From CAYGJN01 sp964350135 (GTDB lineage: Bacteria > Bdellovibrionota > Bacteriovoracia > Bacteriovoracales > Bacteriovoracaceae), in contig CAYGJN010000017.1 of assembly GCA_964350135.1 (NCBI GenBank), positions 1-29,342 on the forward strand: a DNA stretch of 29,342 nt, written 5' to 3'. The translations under genes were made by a program, and so were the position numbers. The notes below the pieces were generated by a model. It did not search any database. It worked only from the letters and a program-made list of their open reading frames with translations, and had not been told where the DNA came from. Shown in pieces: positions 15,921 through 22,659 of this stretch (position 1 is the first letter of the stretch; every line of letters begins with the position of its first letter).

Positions 15921-17612
15921 CTAGCTATTGCTTAGCTCCGGCTTGGGAGCGGATTTTTCTTCTTGATAAAATGGTGAGCTTTTCATAGTGCCTTCAATTA
16001 GCTCACATAGAACTGCACTTGCGTTCTCTGCTTCCAAATAAGCAACGAGACTGAACTGGGACATTTCTTTGAGAGTTGTTCCAGGTATATTTGCTTTAGA
16101 TACATGATAATAATCAATAGCAGGGGCAAGGTGCGGGTATGGCTCTTTCAGGGCCATGCAAAGTCTATCTACTTCAACTAGTTTTTGAGAATAAGATTTA
16201 ATTTTTTGCAGATCTGGAGAGTCTGCTTCTGTTTGATCTAGAATACCCTTAGAGTAAACTTTACCAAACTGATTGATCTCTCTTAGTTGCTTTGCAGCCT
16301 CAAGATGTCTCTCAAGGATTCTATATTTATCTTTAGTAAGTTTTGGGTAGGGAACATTCACTTCTTTTTCAGAAAGGATGAAATTCCAAAGTACAAAGTA
16401 AAGGCTTCTAAATATATCTAAAGTAGTATTTTCATCATGTAATATATTTCTTAGATGAAAAAGACCAAGTTCAGAATCTACAACTGATTGATAAATATCA
16501 ACTTTATCTAATAAATGCACAGGAGTTTTTTCAGCTAGAGATTTATAGCTAATAGCCTCGTGTGTAAGAAGAGAGTTTATAACATTAGAAACTACTTTAT
16601 ATGAAATATCTCCGTGGCAAGGAAGAAGCTCACAGCTATCTTCTGGGAAACATGGAAAACATTTAATTCTTGGAGCGATATTATAGTTTTTATGGCCATA
16701 AGGAGTTGTTTCATATGGGCGTACAGTTCCCAGGCTTAAAGTAAGAGTTTGAACACTATAGAGAGAGGCAAGGTGTCCTCCCATTGAATCATGTCCTACA
16801 AAAAGGGAAGCATCTTTGAACTCATTATAAAGTTCTTGAATTGATGTTTTTCCAACAAGGTCAATAATACGGTCTTCAAATTTTTCAAGTATAGGGTTTT
16901 CTGTGATTTTTCTTGCATCGTCACTTTCACCAGAAGAGCCCATAATAATAACTTTTGCATTATTATTGCTCTTTAGAATTTGATATATAACTTCACTCCA
17001 TTTTCCTAAGTCCCATCTTTTTTTTCTTTGAGAGGCAAATGGATGAATAATAACTTTCTTAGTTTTTAAATTCCTATGCTCATTACTATATGAGTTTCTT
17101 TTAGTTCCAAGAATTCCTTTAAAAATATCAACAAGGTTAAATGGGCTATATGGTCCATTCATTGTATTAGAGTAGATAAACTGACTCCAGTCATCATGGA
17201 TAACTATTTCATTACGTTCATTTCTCACAAGACCAAGTTTATATTTAGAACTAATAAGTGAGCTCAAATATGAAGATGTTTTTGAATAAGTAAGATTAAT
17301 GCAAATATCGATGTCTTCATTATTGATTCCATCAATGAAATCATTAAGATTGCCCATAACCTTTTCAAGGTTTTGTGGCCCACTTGTTATTTGAAGTTTT
17401 TTGTAGTTTAGATAGTAAATTTTATCAAAAGCTTCTTTTAGCTTGAACTCTAAAGGTCTTGCGAAGTTCTCCCTAGCAATAAGGACAAGTCTTAACTTTG
17501 GATGCTGACTTTTAAGCTCAATAGCTGCTTGAAGAGTTTGTATAACATCACCAATTCGTGAGAGTTGGATAATTGCAAATGAGCCTTTAGCCTCTGTGTT
17601 AGGTGAAATCAT
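15921..17612 (-). CDS. GT9 heptosyltransferase-like protein with C-terminal extension
   Basis: The 563-residue protein begins with the GT9 entry motif (FAIIQLSRIGDVIQTLQAAIEL, residues 12-33 in part) and has a second Rossmann half with IIHPFASQRKKRWDLGKW, VIIMGSSGE, LVGKTSIQEL and the donor-binding GHDSMGGHLASLY (273-285). A cysteine cluster C318-x2-C321-x5-C327-x4-C332 follows, similar to metal-binding cysteines found in some heptosyltransferases. About 200 helical residues after position 355 are an extension not needed for catalysis. GT9 enzymes usually move heptose from ADP-heptose to lipopolysaccharide, and relatives heptosylate proteins. Location in the fliD-fliS block suggests flagellin or cap glycosylation. 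The ATG abuts the stop of the 44-aa ORF. Confidence 0.8.
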   Translation of the reverse strand: MISPNTEAKGSFAIIQLSRIGDVIQTLQAAIELKSQHPKLRLVLIARENFARPLEFKLKEAFDKIYYLNYKKLQITSGPQNLEKVMGNLNDFIDGINNEDIDICINLTYSKTSSYLSSLISSKYKLGLVRNERNEIVIHDDWSQFIYSNTMNGPYSPFNLVDIFKGILGTKRNSYSNEHRNLKTKKVIIHPFASQRKKRWDLGKWSEVIYQILKSNNNAKVIIMGSSGESDDARKITENPILEKFEDRIIDLVGKTSIQELYNEFKDASLFVGHDSMGGHLASLYSVQTLTLSLGTVRPYETTPYGHKNYNIAPRIKCFPCFPEDSCELLPCHGDISYKVVSNVINSLLTHEAISYKSLAEKTPVHLLDKVDIYQSVVDSELGLFHLRNILHDENTTLDIFRSLYFVLWNFILSEKEVNVPYPKLTKDKYRILERHLEAAKQLREINQFGKVYSKGILDQTEADSPDLQKIKSYSQKLVEVDRLCMALKEPYPHLAPAIDYYHVSKANIPGTTLKEMSQFSLVAYLEAENASAVLCELIEGTMKSSPFYQEEKSAPKPELSNS

Positions 17613-17747
17613 TTAACTTCCCTCTTCCATAAGCGAGGCTAGAAGGAGCGTTGCCATTTCATCATGCTTTAGATTTTCATTCTTTAAGAGTTTCTTATCA
17701 ATCTCTTTGAGTTTTTCGATAATTTCTTGTGCGACAGTCTTTTCCAT
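17613..17747 (-). CDS. Small helical protein, 44 aa, unknown
   Basis: The ORF starts with ATG at 17747, has GGAGG four bases upstream, and its TAA is immediately followed by the ATG of the GT9 gene with no spacer. The product is charged (many K and E) with a regular amphipathic helix at residues 1-25 and a hydrophobic patch MATLLLASLM at 31-40. The strong ribosome-binding site, exact fit between two genes and coupled stop/start argue that it is translated. It might bind a flagellar subunit or the neighbouring transferases, but nothing recognisable is present. Confidence 0.65.
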   Translation of the reverse strand: MEKTVAQEIIEKLKEIDKKLLKNENLKHDEMATLLLASLMEEGS

Positions 17748-17775
17748 AAATCCTCCATGATTTATGTGAACAGTT

Positions 17776-19365
17776 TTATAAGTCTAATCGACTTTGAACC
17801 CTTTGCTCAACACCTTGCTCAACAAGAGTGTTTAAAAAGTTAGTAGTCATTTCAATATTGGACTTCAATTGAAAGAGTTCTGCTTCCATAGTTTTTAAAT
17901 TTTGTTCAAGTGTACTACTTTGAATCGTTTCAATATTCGCTCTAAAAAGCTTTGCAATAATACCAACAATATTGTCTTGATTAGCATAGCTAAGTAAGTT
18001 TTCAAATGATTGCAAAAATATATCTAATTGCTTTTGGCCATGCGACGCTTGGCTTAATGAGCGTAGGGTAGAAAGAATAGATTTTAACATTTCTAAAAGA
18101 TCAATCTTTCTGTCCTGAACAAAGTTTTTAAGTGCTTCTTTTGAAACAGAATGAGTAATATCAATATTGAAAGCTTCTGATTCTAAACCACCTAACAAAT
18201 AGATAATGCTTTTATTAATCTGTCTTTCAATCTCTTCTCGTTCATTGAGAATAAGGCCAATATTATGATAATCAATTCGATTGTTTTCATTTGTTACTTG
18301 GTAAACAGAGACACCTTCGGAGTAATCATCATGAGTAACACCAATTTTAAGTAAGCCAAGTGAAGCTTTGATGAAATCGTTCACTTCAACTTTTTCAGCT
18401 CGTCCACCTCTTGGATTAATAATAATATTCCCGTGGGTAATTGATGATTGCTTGAAGAGCGGAGCTTCGCCGGCACAGAATTCAATCATAGGAACTCTGG
18501 CAAGGTCTGCAATATGTTTAACAGAAGTATCTGGGGTAATTAATAAATCTAGTGCCTTGATAACTGAAGGAAGGGCCCTGAAGTCTGTTTCAATTGAGGT
18601 TATCTCTGAGCCAATATTTTCACAGAGCTGTGATGCATATTTTTTTTCTACAATATCTGGAGAGATTAAGAATACCGGTATGAGGTCATCGCTTCCAAGA
18701 CAAAACCTTGTATAATCCTCAATGATCTTAGTTGGGATATCTTTATTGATAGATGATGATTTGAGTTGAATACCAACAATCCTTTTGTTGCCGCCGTCAT
18801 TTAATTCATTAAATTTATGACTTACGACTTCTTCATTTTGAGCAGTTGAATATAAAGAGTTTGATTGTTGATTTTGTGTGAGTTTATTATCTCGATGATA
18901 AACTTCTGTAAAGTTAAAGCTAGACTGTTTCTGTGATGTAATAACTTCGTTAAAAACCTTTGACCAGAAACTTGAATGTCTCGCAATTTTGTCTGCGCCA
19001 AAAATAATTCCAGAGTGCTTTTCTGCATCTAGATAGCTTGCAAGGTATGTTGAAACGCTATCGTTAGAATGATTAATGATTAGATCCCAATGAGTAGATT
19101 TTAGTTCTTCAATAGGACGAATAAATTCATTTAAAGCATAGGCATCACTAAATATTGGAGCCGATTTAAGAGAGAGTACTCTCGCTCTGTTAATAATAAC
19201 AAGATGATCTATGCAAGAGAGAGCACTTGTGATCTTTGCGCTTTCAGTAAATGTTAAAAGTGTGACTTCAGAGCTTGGGCTTTCTTTTTTTATTGAGCTC
19301 ACTAGGTGTGCAGTAGAAGCGACATCGCCAAATTTTTTAAGGCTTATAATTAATACTTTTTTCAT
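17776..19365 (-). CDS. GT9-like glycosyltransferase with helical C-terminal tail
   Basis: The 529-residue protein begins KKVLIISLKKFGDVASTAHLVSSIK, the GT9 N-terminal motif in which the G-D pair of the acceptor site is kept. The second half contains IVGIQLKSSSINKDIP, an ITSIETDFRALPSVIKALDLLITPDTSVKHIADLARVP donor-binding block (P-D-T-S in place of the usual D-T/S-G) and a terminal GGR. It lacks the cysteine cluster of its neighbour and is divergent, so it may be a paralogue with another acceptor. Residues from about 370 on are helical, ending in a coiled coil. It overlaps the Maf-like gene by one base (TAATG). The donor cannot be stated; heptose is likely only by family. Confidence 0.72.
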   Translation of the reverse strand: MKKVLIISLKKFGDVASTAHLVSSIKKESPSSEVTLLTFTESAKITSALSCIDHLVIINRARVLSLKSAPIFSDAYALNEFIRPIEELKSTHWDLIINHSNDSVSTYLASYLDAEKHSGIIFGADKIARHSSFWSKVFNEVITSQKQSSFNFTEVYHRDNKLTQNQQSNSLYSTAQNEEVVSHKFNELNDGGNKRIVGIQLKSSSINKDIPTKIIEDYTRFCLGSDDLIPVFLISPDIVEKKYASQLCENIGSEITSIETDFRALPSVIKALDLLITPDTSVKHIADLARVPMIEFCAGEAPLFKQSSITHGNIIINPRGGRAEKVEVNDFIKASLGLLKIGVTHDDYSEGVSVYQVTNENNRIDYHNIGLILNEREEIERQINKSIIYLLGGLESEAFNIDITHSVSKEALKNFVQDRKIDLLEMLKSILSTLRSLSQASHGQKQLDIFLQSFENLLSYANQDNIVGIIAKLFRANIETIQSSTLEQNLKTMEAELFQLKSNIEMTTNFLNTLVEQGVEQRVQSRLDL

Positions 19366-20039
19366 TATGACCTCTGCTCAATTACTTTAATTTGACTGCT
19401 TAATTTATCAAATGCCATCAGCAGTAACTCTTCTTCAGATTTAAATTTCCGGCTCGTATGAATAGTACGGTTAACTTGATCAATATTTAGGTCTTTATCA
19501 AATGTGCTTAGGCATTGTTTTACTCTTTCGTTCTCGATGCTTGAAACAAGATTTTCAATGCTGTCCTCCGCCTGAAACTTTAAATAGTTTTTGAAATAAT
19601 CTTTATAAAGGTTAAAACTTGGTGCATGAGCAATCACGGCAGGTTTTTTTAAAAGAGCATTGATAAGGCTTTGTGAGCGATATAGTTTATCAACTGTTTT
19701 AAAGCTGTATATTTTTACTTGTTTGCTATTAATAATGTTTATTTTTAAGCAATCTTTAACAACTTGATCATTGGGTTCAATAACTGAAATTCTATAATCT
19801 GTTTTTCCAATTTTATTTAATTCTTCAATAATTGCTTGAATATGGTACCCAAAGCCCAATCCGAGAACTAGAAAATCATTTTTTTCAATTAACTGATCTT
19901 TGTATTGATTTACAATAGATTCGGCTTCTCTTAATGGGTTATAAACTGAATGAATAAGAACTCCGTTTACAACAGGAACCTTATGACCAGTCTTTGCCTC
20001 TTTAATTTCATAAGAGTCAATAGCGATTAAATCACTCAT
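19365..20039 (-). CDS. Stand-alone Maf (motility accessory factor) N-terminal-domain-like protein
   Basis: The 224-residue protein resembles the N-terminal domain of Maf flagellin glycosylation proteins: a VLIHSVYNPLREAESIV segment (residues 27-43), then the Rossmann-like FLVLGLGFGYHIQAI (56-70) and an acidic SVIEPND after the second strand. The large catalytic DUF115/MptE-like domain that normally follows in Maf proteins, and transfers nonulosonic acid to flagellin, is missing. AGGAG lies ten bases before the ATG. It overlaps the 32-aa ORF upstream by 4 bases (ATGA) and the GT9 gene downstream by one base, so all three are translationally linked. The likely role is in flagellin modification, perhaps recruiting substrate for the GT9 enzymes. 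Confidence 0.7.
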   Translation of the reverse strand: MSDLIAIDSYEIKEAKTGHKVPVVNGVLIHSVYNPLREAESIVNQYKDQLIEKNDFLVLGLGFGYHIQAIIEELNKIGKTDYRISVIEPNDQVVKDCLKINIINSKQVKIYSFKTVDKLYRSQSLINALLKKPAVIAHAPSFNLYKDYFKNYLKFQAEDSIENLVSSIENERVKQCLSTFDKDLNIDQVNRTIHTSRKFKSEEELLLMAFDKLSSQIKVIEQRS

Positions 20040-20134
20040 GATGTGTAAACTCCTGAAGGAAAATAAATTTCTTCTTGATTATTGATTGGCATTTCCTTCA
20101 TCCTAAAGGTTGCGGCTCCTTCCATTGGCGCCAC
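20036..20134 (-). CDS. Candidate 32-aa small protein upstream of the Maf-like gene
   Basis: The ORF begins with GTG at 20134, eight bases after GAGG, with an in-frame ATG three codons later at 20125 that lacks its own ribosome-binding site. It ends in a TGA that overlaps the ATG of the Maf-like gene as ATGA, the classic form of translational coupling. The product is polar with a C-terminal IYFPSGVYTS. It may be a genuine small protein or a leader peptide whose translation drives the Maf-like gene. No family is recognised. Confidence 0.45.
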   Translation of the reverse strand: MAPMEGAATFRMKEMPINNQEEIYFPSGVYTS

Positions 20135-20182
20135 TTATATTTCCTCACGATATGGCGTCAATGTCAATAAAACAGGGACTTT

Positions 20183-20599
20183 TTACCTTTTAACCGACCT
20201 TAGATCATAGCCTTTATGATCCTTTTTACTTTGGTTTATCAAAGAAATTTCAGACTTAAGTTCTCCACTTTTTTTCTCAAGATTACTTAATATCTGATAG
20301 TCATAGTCAGCAATTGTTGCAATGGACTTTGCAAATGATTCTTGCCAATTAGAAATGATTACTGAAACTTCCTCACTAAATTCATCTTTATTAAGAACTT
20401 GCAGTGCAGTTTCAATTTTAGTTTGAACATACTTGATAATATTTATTAAACGATCCCTGTTTTTAACTTCAGCACCTACTCGATTGACATCGTCACCAGT
20501 AGAGTACTCAAGTATTTTCTTGCTACTATTAATTGCTTCAGTAAGCATTTTCTCATGATTTAAAACAGCTTTTCGTAGGTTTGAGGATAGGTTATTCAT
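20183..20599 (-). CDS. FliT/FlgN-like flagellar chaperone candidate
   Basis: The 138-residue protein is almost entirely helical with heptad patterns (LRKAVLNHEKMLTEAI, RLINIIKYVQTKIETAL, ATIADYDYQILSNLEKKSGELKSEI) and a basic tail. Sequence similarity alone gives no family, but a small helical protein four bases after fliS is the usual position of FliT, the export chaperone of FliD. I infer such a role from size, helicity and place. No signal peptide is present. Confidence 0.6.
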   Translation of the reverse strand: MNNLSSNLRKAVLNHEKMLTEAINSSKKILEYSTGDDVNRVGAEVKNRDRLINIIKYVQTKIETALQVLNKDEFSEEVSVIISNWQESFAKSIATIADYDYQILSNLEKKSGELKSEISLINQSKKDHKGYDLRSVKR

Positions 20600-20603
20600 G
20601 CTC

Positions 20604-20984
20604 CTACTTTGTATCTTTAAGAGACTTAATTGCGTCTCTCCATCCGTTGTAAAGGGTGGTTAATACATTTAAGCAACCTTCGAGGGGTTCTTTATCAATA
20701 TTCATATTGGCCTGAGTGCTGGCATACAAAAGATAATCATAAAGTGTTGAGAGTTCTTCAGCGACTTGTCCTCCCACTTCAAAATCTAAGCTATTATTAA
20801 GTTCAATAACAATGTCTTGCATTTTACCAATGAACTCACCTTTTTTAGCAACTTCTTTGGCGTCAATAGCTTCCATTGCTTTTTTACAATTTTTGATAGC
20901 AGCCTGGTAGAGCATGAGCAAAATTTGTTCTTTGCTTGCTGTACCAACTGATGTCTTTTTGTAAGCTCCTAATCCATAACTCAT
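20604..20984 (-). CDS. fliS: Flagellin export chaperone FliS
   Basis: FliS binds the C-terminal helix of flagellin and prevents premature polymerisation. The 126-residue protein has the FliS hallmarks: an N-terminal G-A-Y-K-K-T segment, KEQILLMLYQAAIKNCKKAMEAI (helix 1), the ELNNSLDFEVGGQVAEELSTLYDYLLY helices 2-3 with L-x-x-L-Y-D-Y and a C-terminal L-x-x-W-R-D-A-I helix. GGAGG precedes the ATG. It lies 17 bases after fliD and 4 bases before the FliT-like gene. Confidence 0.95.
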   Translation of the reverse strand: MSYGLGAYKKTSVGTASKEQILLMLYQAAIKNCKKAMEAIDAKEVAKKGEFIGKMQDIVIELNNSLDFEVGGQVAEELSTLYDYLLYASTQANMNIDKEPLEGCLNVLTTLYNGWRDAIKSLKDTK

Positions 20985-21001
20985 AAACCTATCCTCCTAA
21001 C

Positions 21002-22393
21002 TTACCCAAGTTGCTGGACAACTGAACCACCAGATCCCCCAAGGGCCGCTAATCCAGAGCCTTGCGCTCGAATATTGTTCATTGTGCTTTCAAGTCTTGC
21101 AAATTTATCTTTAAGGTTTTTTTCTTTTTGTTCTATTAGTCTTTGTCTTTGTGCAATTCTTCTATCAATTTGATCGATTCTACTTTGCATACCTCGTTTT
21201 CGAGAAGGGATTAGGCCATCTGGAAATCTAAGTGTGAGATCAATTGTTTCAGTCATGAAATCAATAAAGCCGTTGGTTTTGAAGCCTTCTGCCGTAAAGC
21301 GCCCGTTTAGAACTTGTCCAACGTTTTCTGCATCAGCATTCATAAATGATTCGAACTTGGCGGTATCTAGTTTAAGCATACCGTTTTTCTGAAAGCTAAT
21401 ACCAAGATCACCAAAACGTTTTACACCTTTATCTGTTTCAATTGGTCTAAAAACAACTCTTCGGAGTCTACTCTCTAGAGTTTGCAAAGTGACATCACCC
21501 CCTAAAGTAGAGGAGGTGTCAGTATTTTCATCAATAGTGTTTTGATCATTTATAAATTGTAAAACGGCGTTTACTTTCGCAACGAGCTCGCCAATTTTTT
21601 CAGTAATCTTTGTAATATCTTCTGTGATTTGAATAGTGAATTCTTCACCAGGAGCAGCCTTTTTTAAATCAACAGTGACTCCTGGAATGAGATCATTTAC
21701 TTTATTACTTGGAACCTCGATTTCAAAACCATCAAGTTTAATTTTTGCATCTTGAGCAGGTCTTTCTTGTTCAAGGTAAAAATCATAATCACCATCAACA
21801 AAATAGAAATAAGGAAAATCAGCCTGGCTATCATCTCCAGTACCAGCAATAGAAACAATCAACCGATGTGGTGTATCAGAGCCACTACCATCATTGATTA
21901 CTTTGGCAGTCATGCCATTTTCTTCATCACCGTTAATAAGTCTTGCAACACCGCTAAGACTGGCATGTTCGCTATCAATATAAACTTCTTTGGTTTCACC
22001 GTTGGGTAAGTCATATGAAAAATAACCAACACCAATATAGTCTTCATCTGGATCAGAAAAGCCAGATGTCATGGCACTTGATTTTTGTGCCATATTAACA
22101 ACTTCAAACTGATGAGTTCCGGTTCTTGCAATATTTTTATCTGCAGTAACTGTAACTACGTCATCTCTGCCTTTTGTTTGAAGTTCTCTAAAACTTCTTT
22201 TGTTTTGATTTTGAGCAAGAAGATTTTGAAGGTCACGAAGCAGCCCGCCTAGTTGATCAACTAGTCCCATCTTTGCAGCAAACTTTCCCTTCCTCTCTTC
22301 CATTTTTTGAAGAGGAATTTTCTCAGCTTTAATAATTTGCTGAACGATGTCTTTTGGTAATCCCGTATTTATGGAACCAAATGATATGGACAG
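21002..22393 (-). CDS. fliD: Flagellar hook-associated protein 2 (filament cap), with probable non-AUG start
   Basis: FliD caps the filament and helps flagellin polymerise. The protein shows the FliD N-terminal coiled region (SINTGLPKDIVQQIIKAEKIPL, then METRKGK-like MEERKGK), a beta-rich middle with FEVVNMAQ, and a C-terminal helix pair with LGISFQKNGMLKLD, RIDQIDRRIAQRQRLIEQKEK and ATMNNI-like ESTMNNIRAQ. The first ATG in frame (22303) would remove about 30 conserved residues. An in-frame TAA lies just upstream of the conserved part and no ATG, GTG or TTG lies between, but GGAGG (22404-22400) is six bases from an in-frame CTG at 22393 (ATT at 22396 is the alternative). Starting at CTG gives 463 residues beginning S-I-S-F-G-S-I-N-T-G. 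A sequencing error could also explain this. Confidence 0.85.
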   Translation of the reverse strand: MSISFGSINTGLPKDIVQQIIKAEKIPLQKMEERKGKFAAKMGLVDQLGGLLRDLQNLLAQNQNKRSFRELQTKGRDDVVTVTADKNIARTGTHQFEVVNMAQKSSAMTSGFSDPDEDYIGVGYFSYDLPNGETKEVYIDSEHASLSGVARLINGDEENGMTAKVINDGSGSDTPHRLIVSIAGTGDDSQADFPYFYFVDGDYDFYLEQERPAQDAKIKLDGFEIEVPSNKVNDLIPGVTVDLKKAAPGEEFTIQITEDITKITEKIGELVAKVNAVLQFINDQNTIDENTDTSSTLGGDVTLQTLESRLRRVVFRPIETDKGVKRFGDLGISFQKNGMLKLDTAKFESFMNADAENVGQVLNGRFTAEGFKTNGFIDFMTETIDLTLRFPDGLIPSRKRGMQSRIDQIDRRIAQRQRLIEQKEKNLKDKFARLESTMNNIRAQGSGLAALGGSGGSVVQQLG

Positions 22394-22537
22394 AATTATC
22401 CTCCATGATTAAAAGTCCAACGAATGCTCAAAAACCCTTCCTGGGTTATAGATGCACTCTCTTATAGATTATTAGATATTAGGAACTTAATGCAATGGGG
22501 AAACAATTGTTGTAGACTTTATTAGCAATCTTCAAAT

Positions 22538-22572
22538 AAAAAAAGGCCATTCGTATGTGGGGGAATGGCCTT
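22538..22572 (-). terminator. Strong intrinsic terminator upstream of fliD
   Basis: On the minus strand a 10-bp stem (AAGGCCATTC at 22572-22563, GAATGGCCTT at 22552-22543) with a 10-nt loop is followed by a run of seven T (22544-22538). On the plus strand there is no T-run, so it acts on minus-strand transcripts. No gene ends here: the nearest gene to the right is on the plus strand. Confidence 0.88.
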
Positions 22573-22573
22573 A

Positions 22574-22603
22574 ATTATCGAGGAAACCGAGTAAACATGT
22601 CAA
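22574..22603 (-). promoter_or_regulatory. Possible sigma-70 promoter facing fliD
   Basis: TTGACA (22603-22598), an 18-base spacer and GATAAT (22579-22574) resemble a housekeeping promoter on the minus strand. Its transcript would start near 22567, inside the 5' arm of the terminator hairpin, which would weaken that hairpin and allow transcription into fliD. By-eye prediction. Confidence 0.45.
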
Positions 22604-22632
22604 TTTTTAATCACTGTCATGTCTTACTTATT

Positions 22633-22659
22633 TAATCGGGTAATCTGAGGAAAACTTTA
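22633..22659 (-). promoter_or_regulatory. Sigma-28 (FliA)-like promoter upstream of fliD
   Basis: On the minus strand the -35 TAAAGTTT (22659-22652) is a perfect FliA match, followed by 11 bases and CCCGATTA (22640-22633; 6 of 8 match). The same -35 and spacing occur at flagellin 2. It points toward fliD, and its -35 overlaps the ribosome-binding region and abuts the GTG start of the divergent membrane protein at 22660. Confidence 0.78.

Larger units (their letters stand above)
22538..22626 (-). ncRNA. Predicted sigma-28-dependent small RNA or attenuated fliD leader
   Basis: A transcript from the sigma-28-like promoter (22633-22659) would start near 22626 and stop at the terminator ending at 22538, giving about 89 nt. 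No protein gene fits, although a six-codon ATG ORF is present. The segment complementary to 22577-22588 could pair for 12 bp (two G-U) with the flagellin 1 Shine-Dalgarno region. Read-through would make it the long leader of fliD. Both ends are predicted from sequence only. Confidence 0.45.

Noticed and set aside
22426..22446. Small hairpin AACCC-AGGAA-GGGTT with a short T-run on the minus strand just upstream of fliD
   Set aside because: Only a 5-bp stem; too weak to call as a second terminator.
22597..22632. 12-codon plus-strand ORF before the membrane protein gene (possible leader peptide)
   Set aside because: The GAGGA upstream is 12 bases away and nothing else supports translation; the same DNA is better explained by the minus-strand promoter and RNA.
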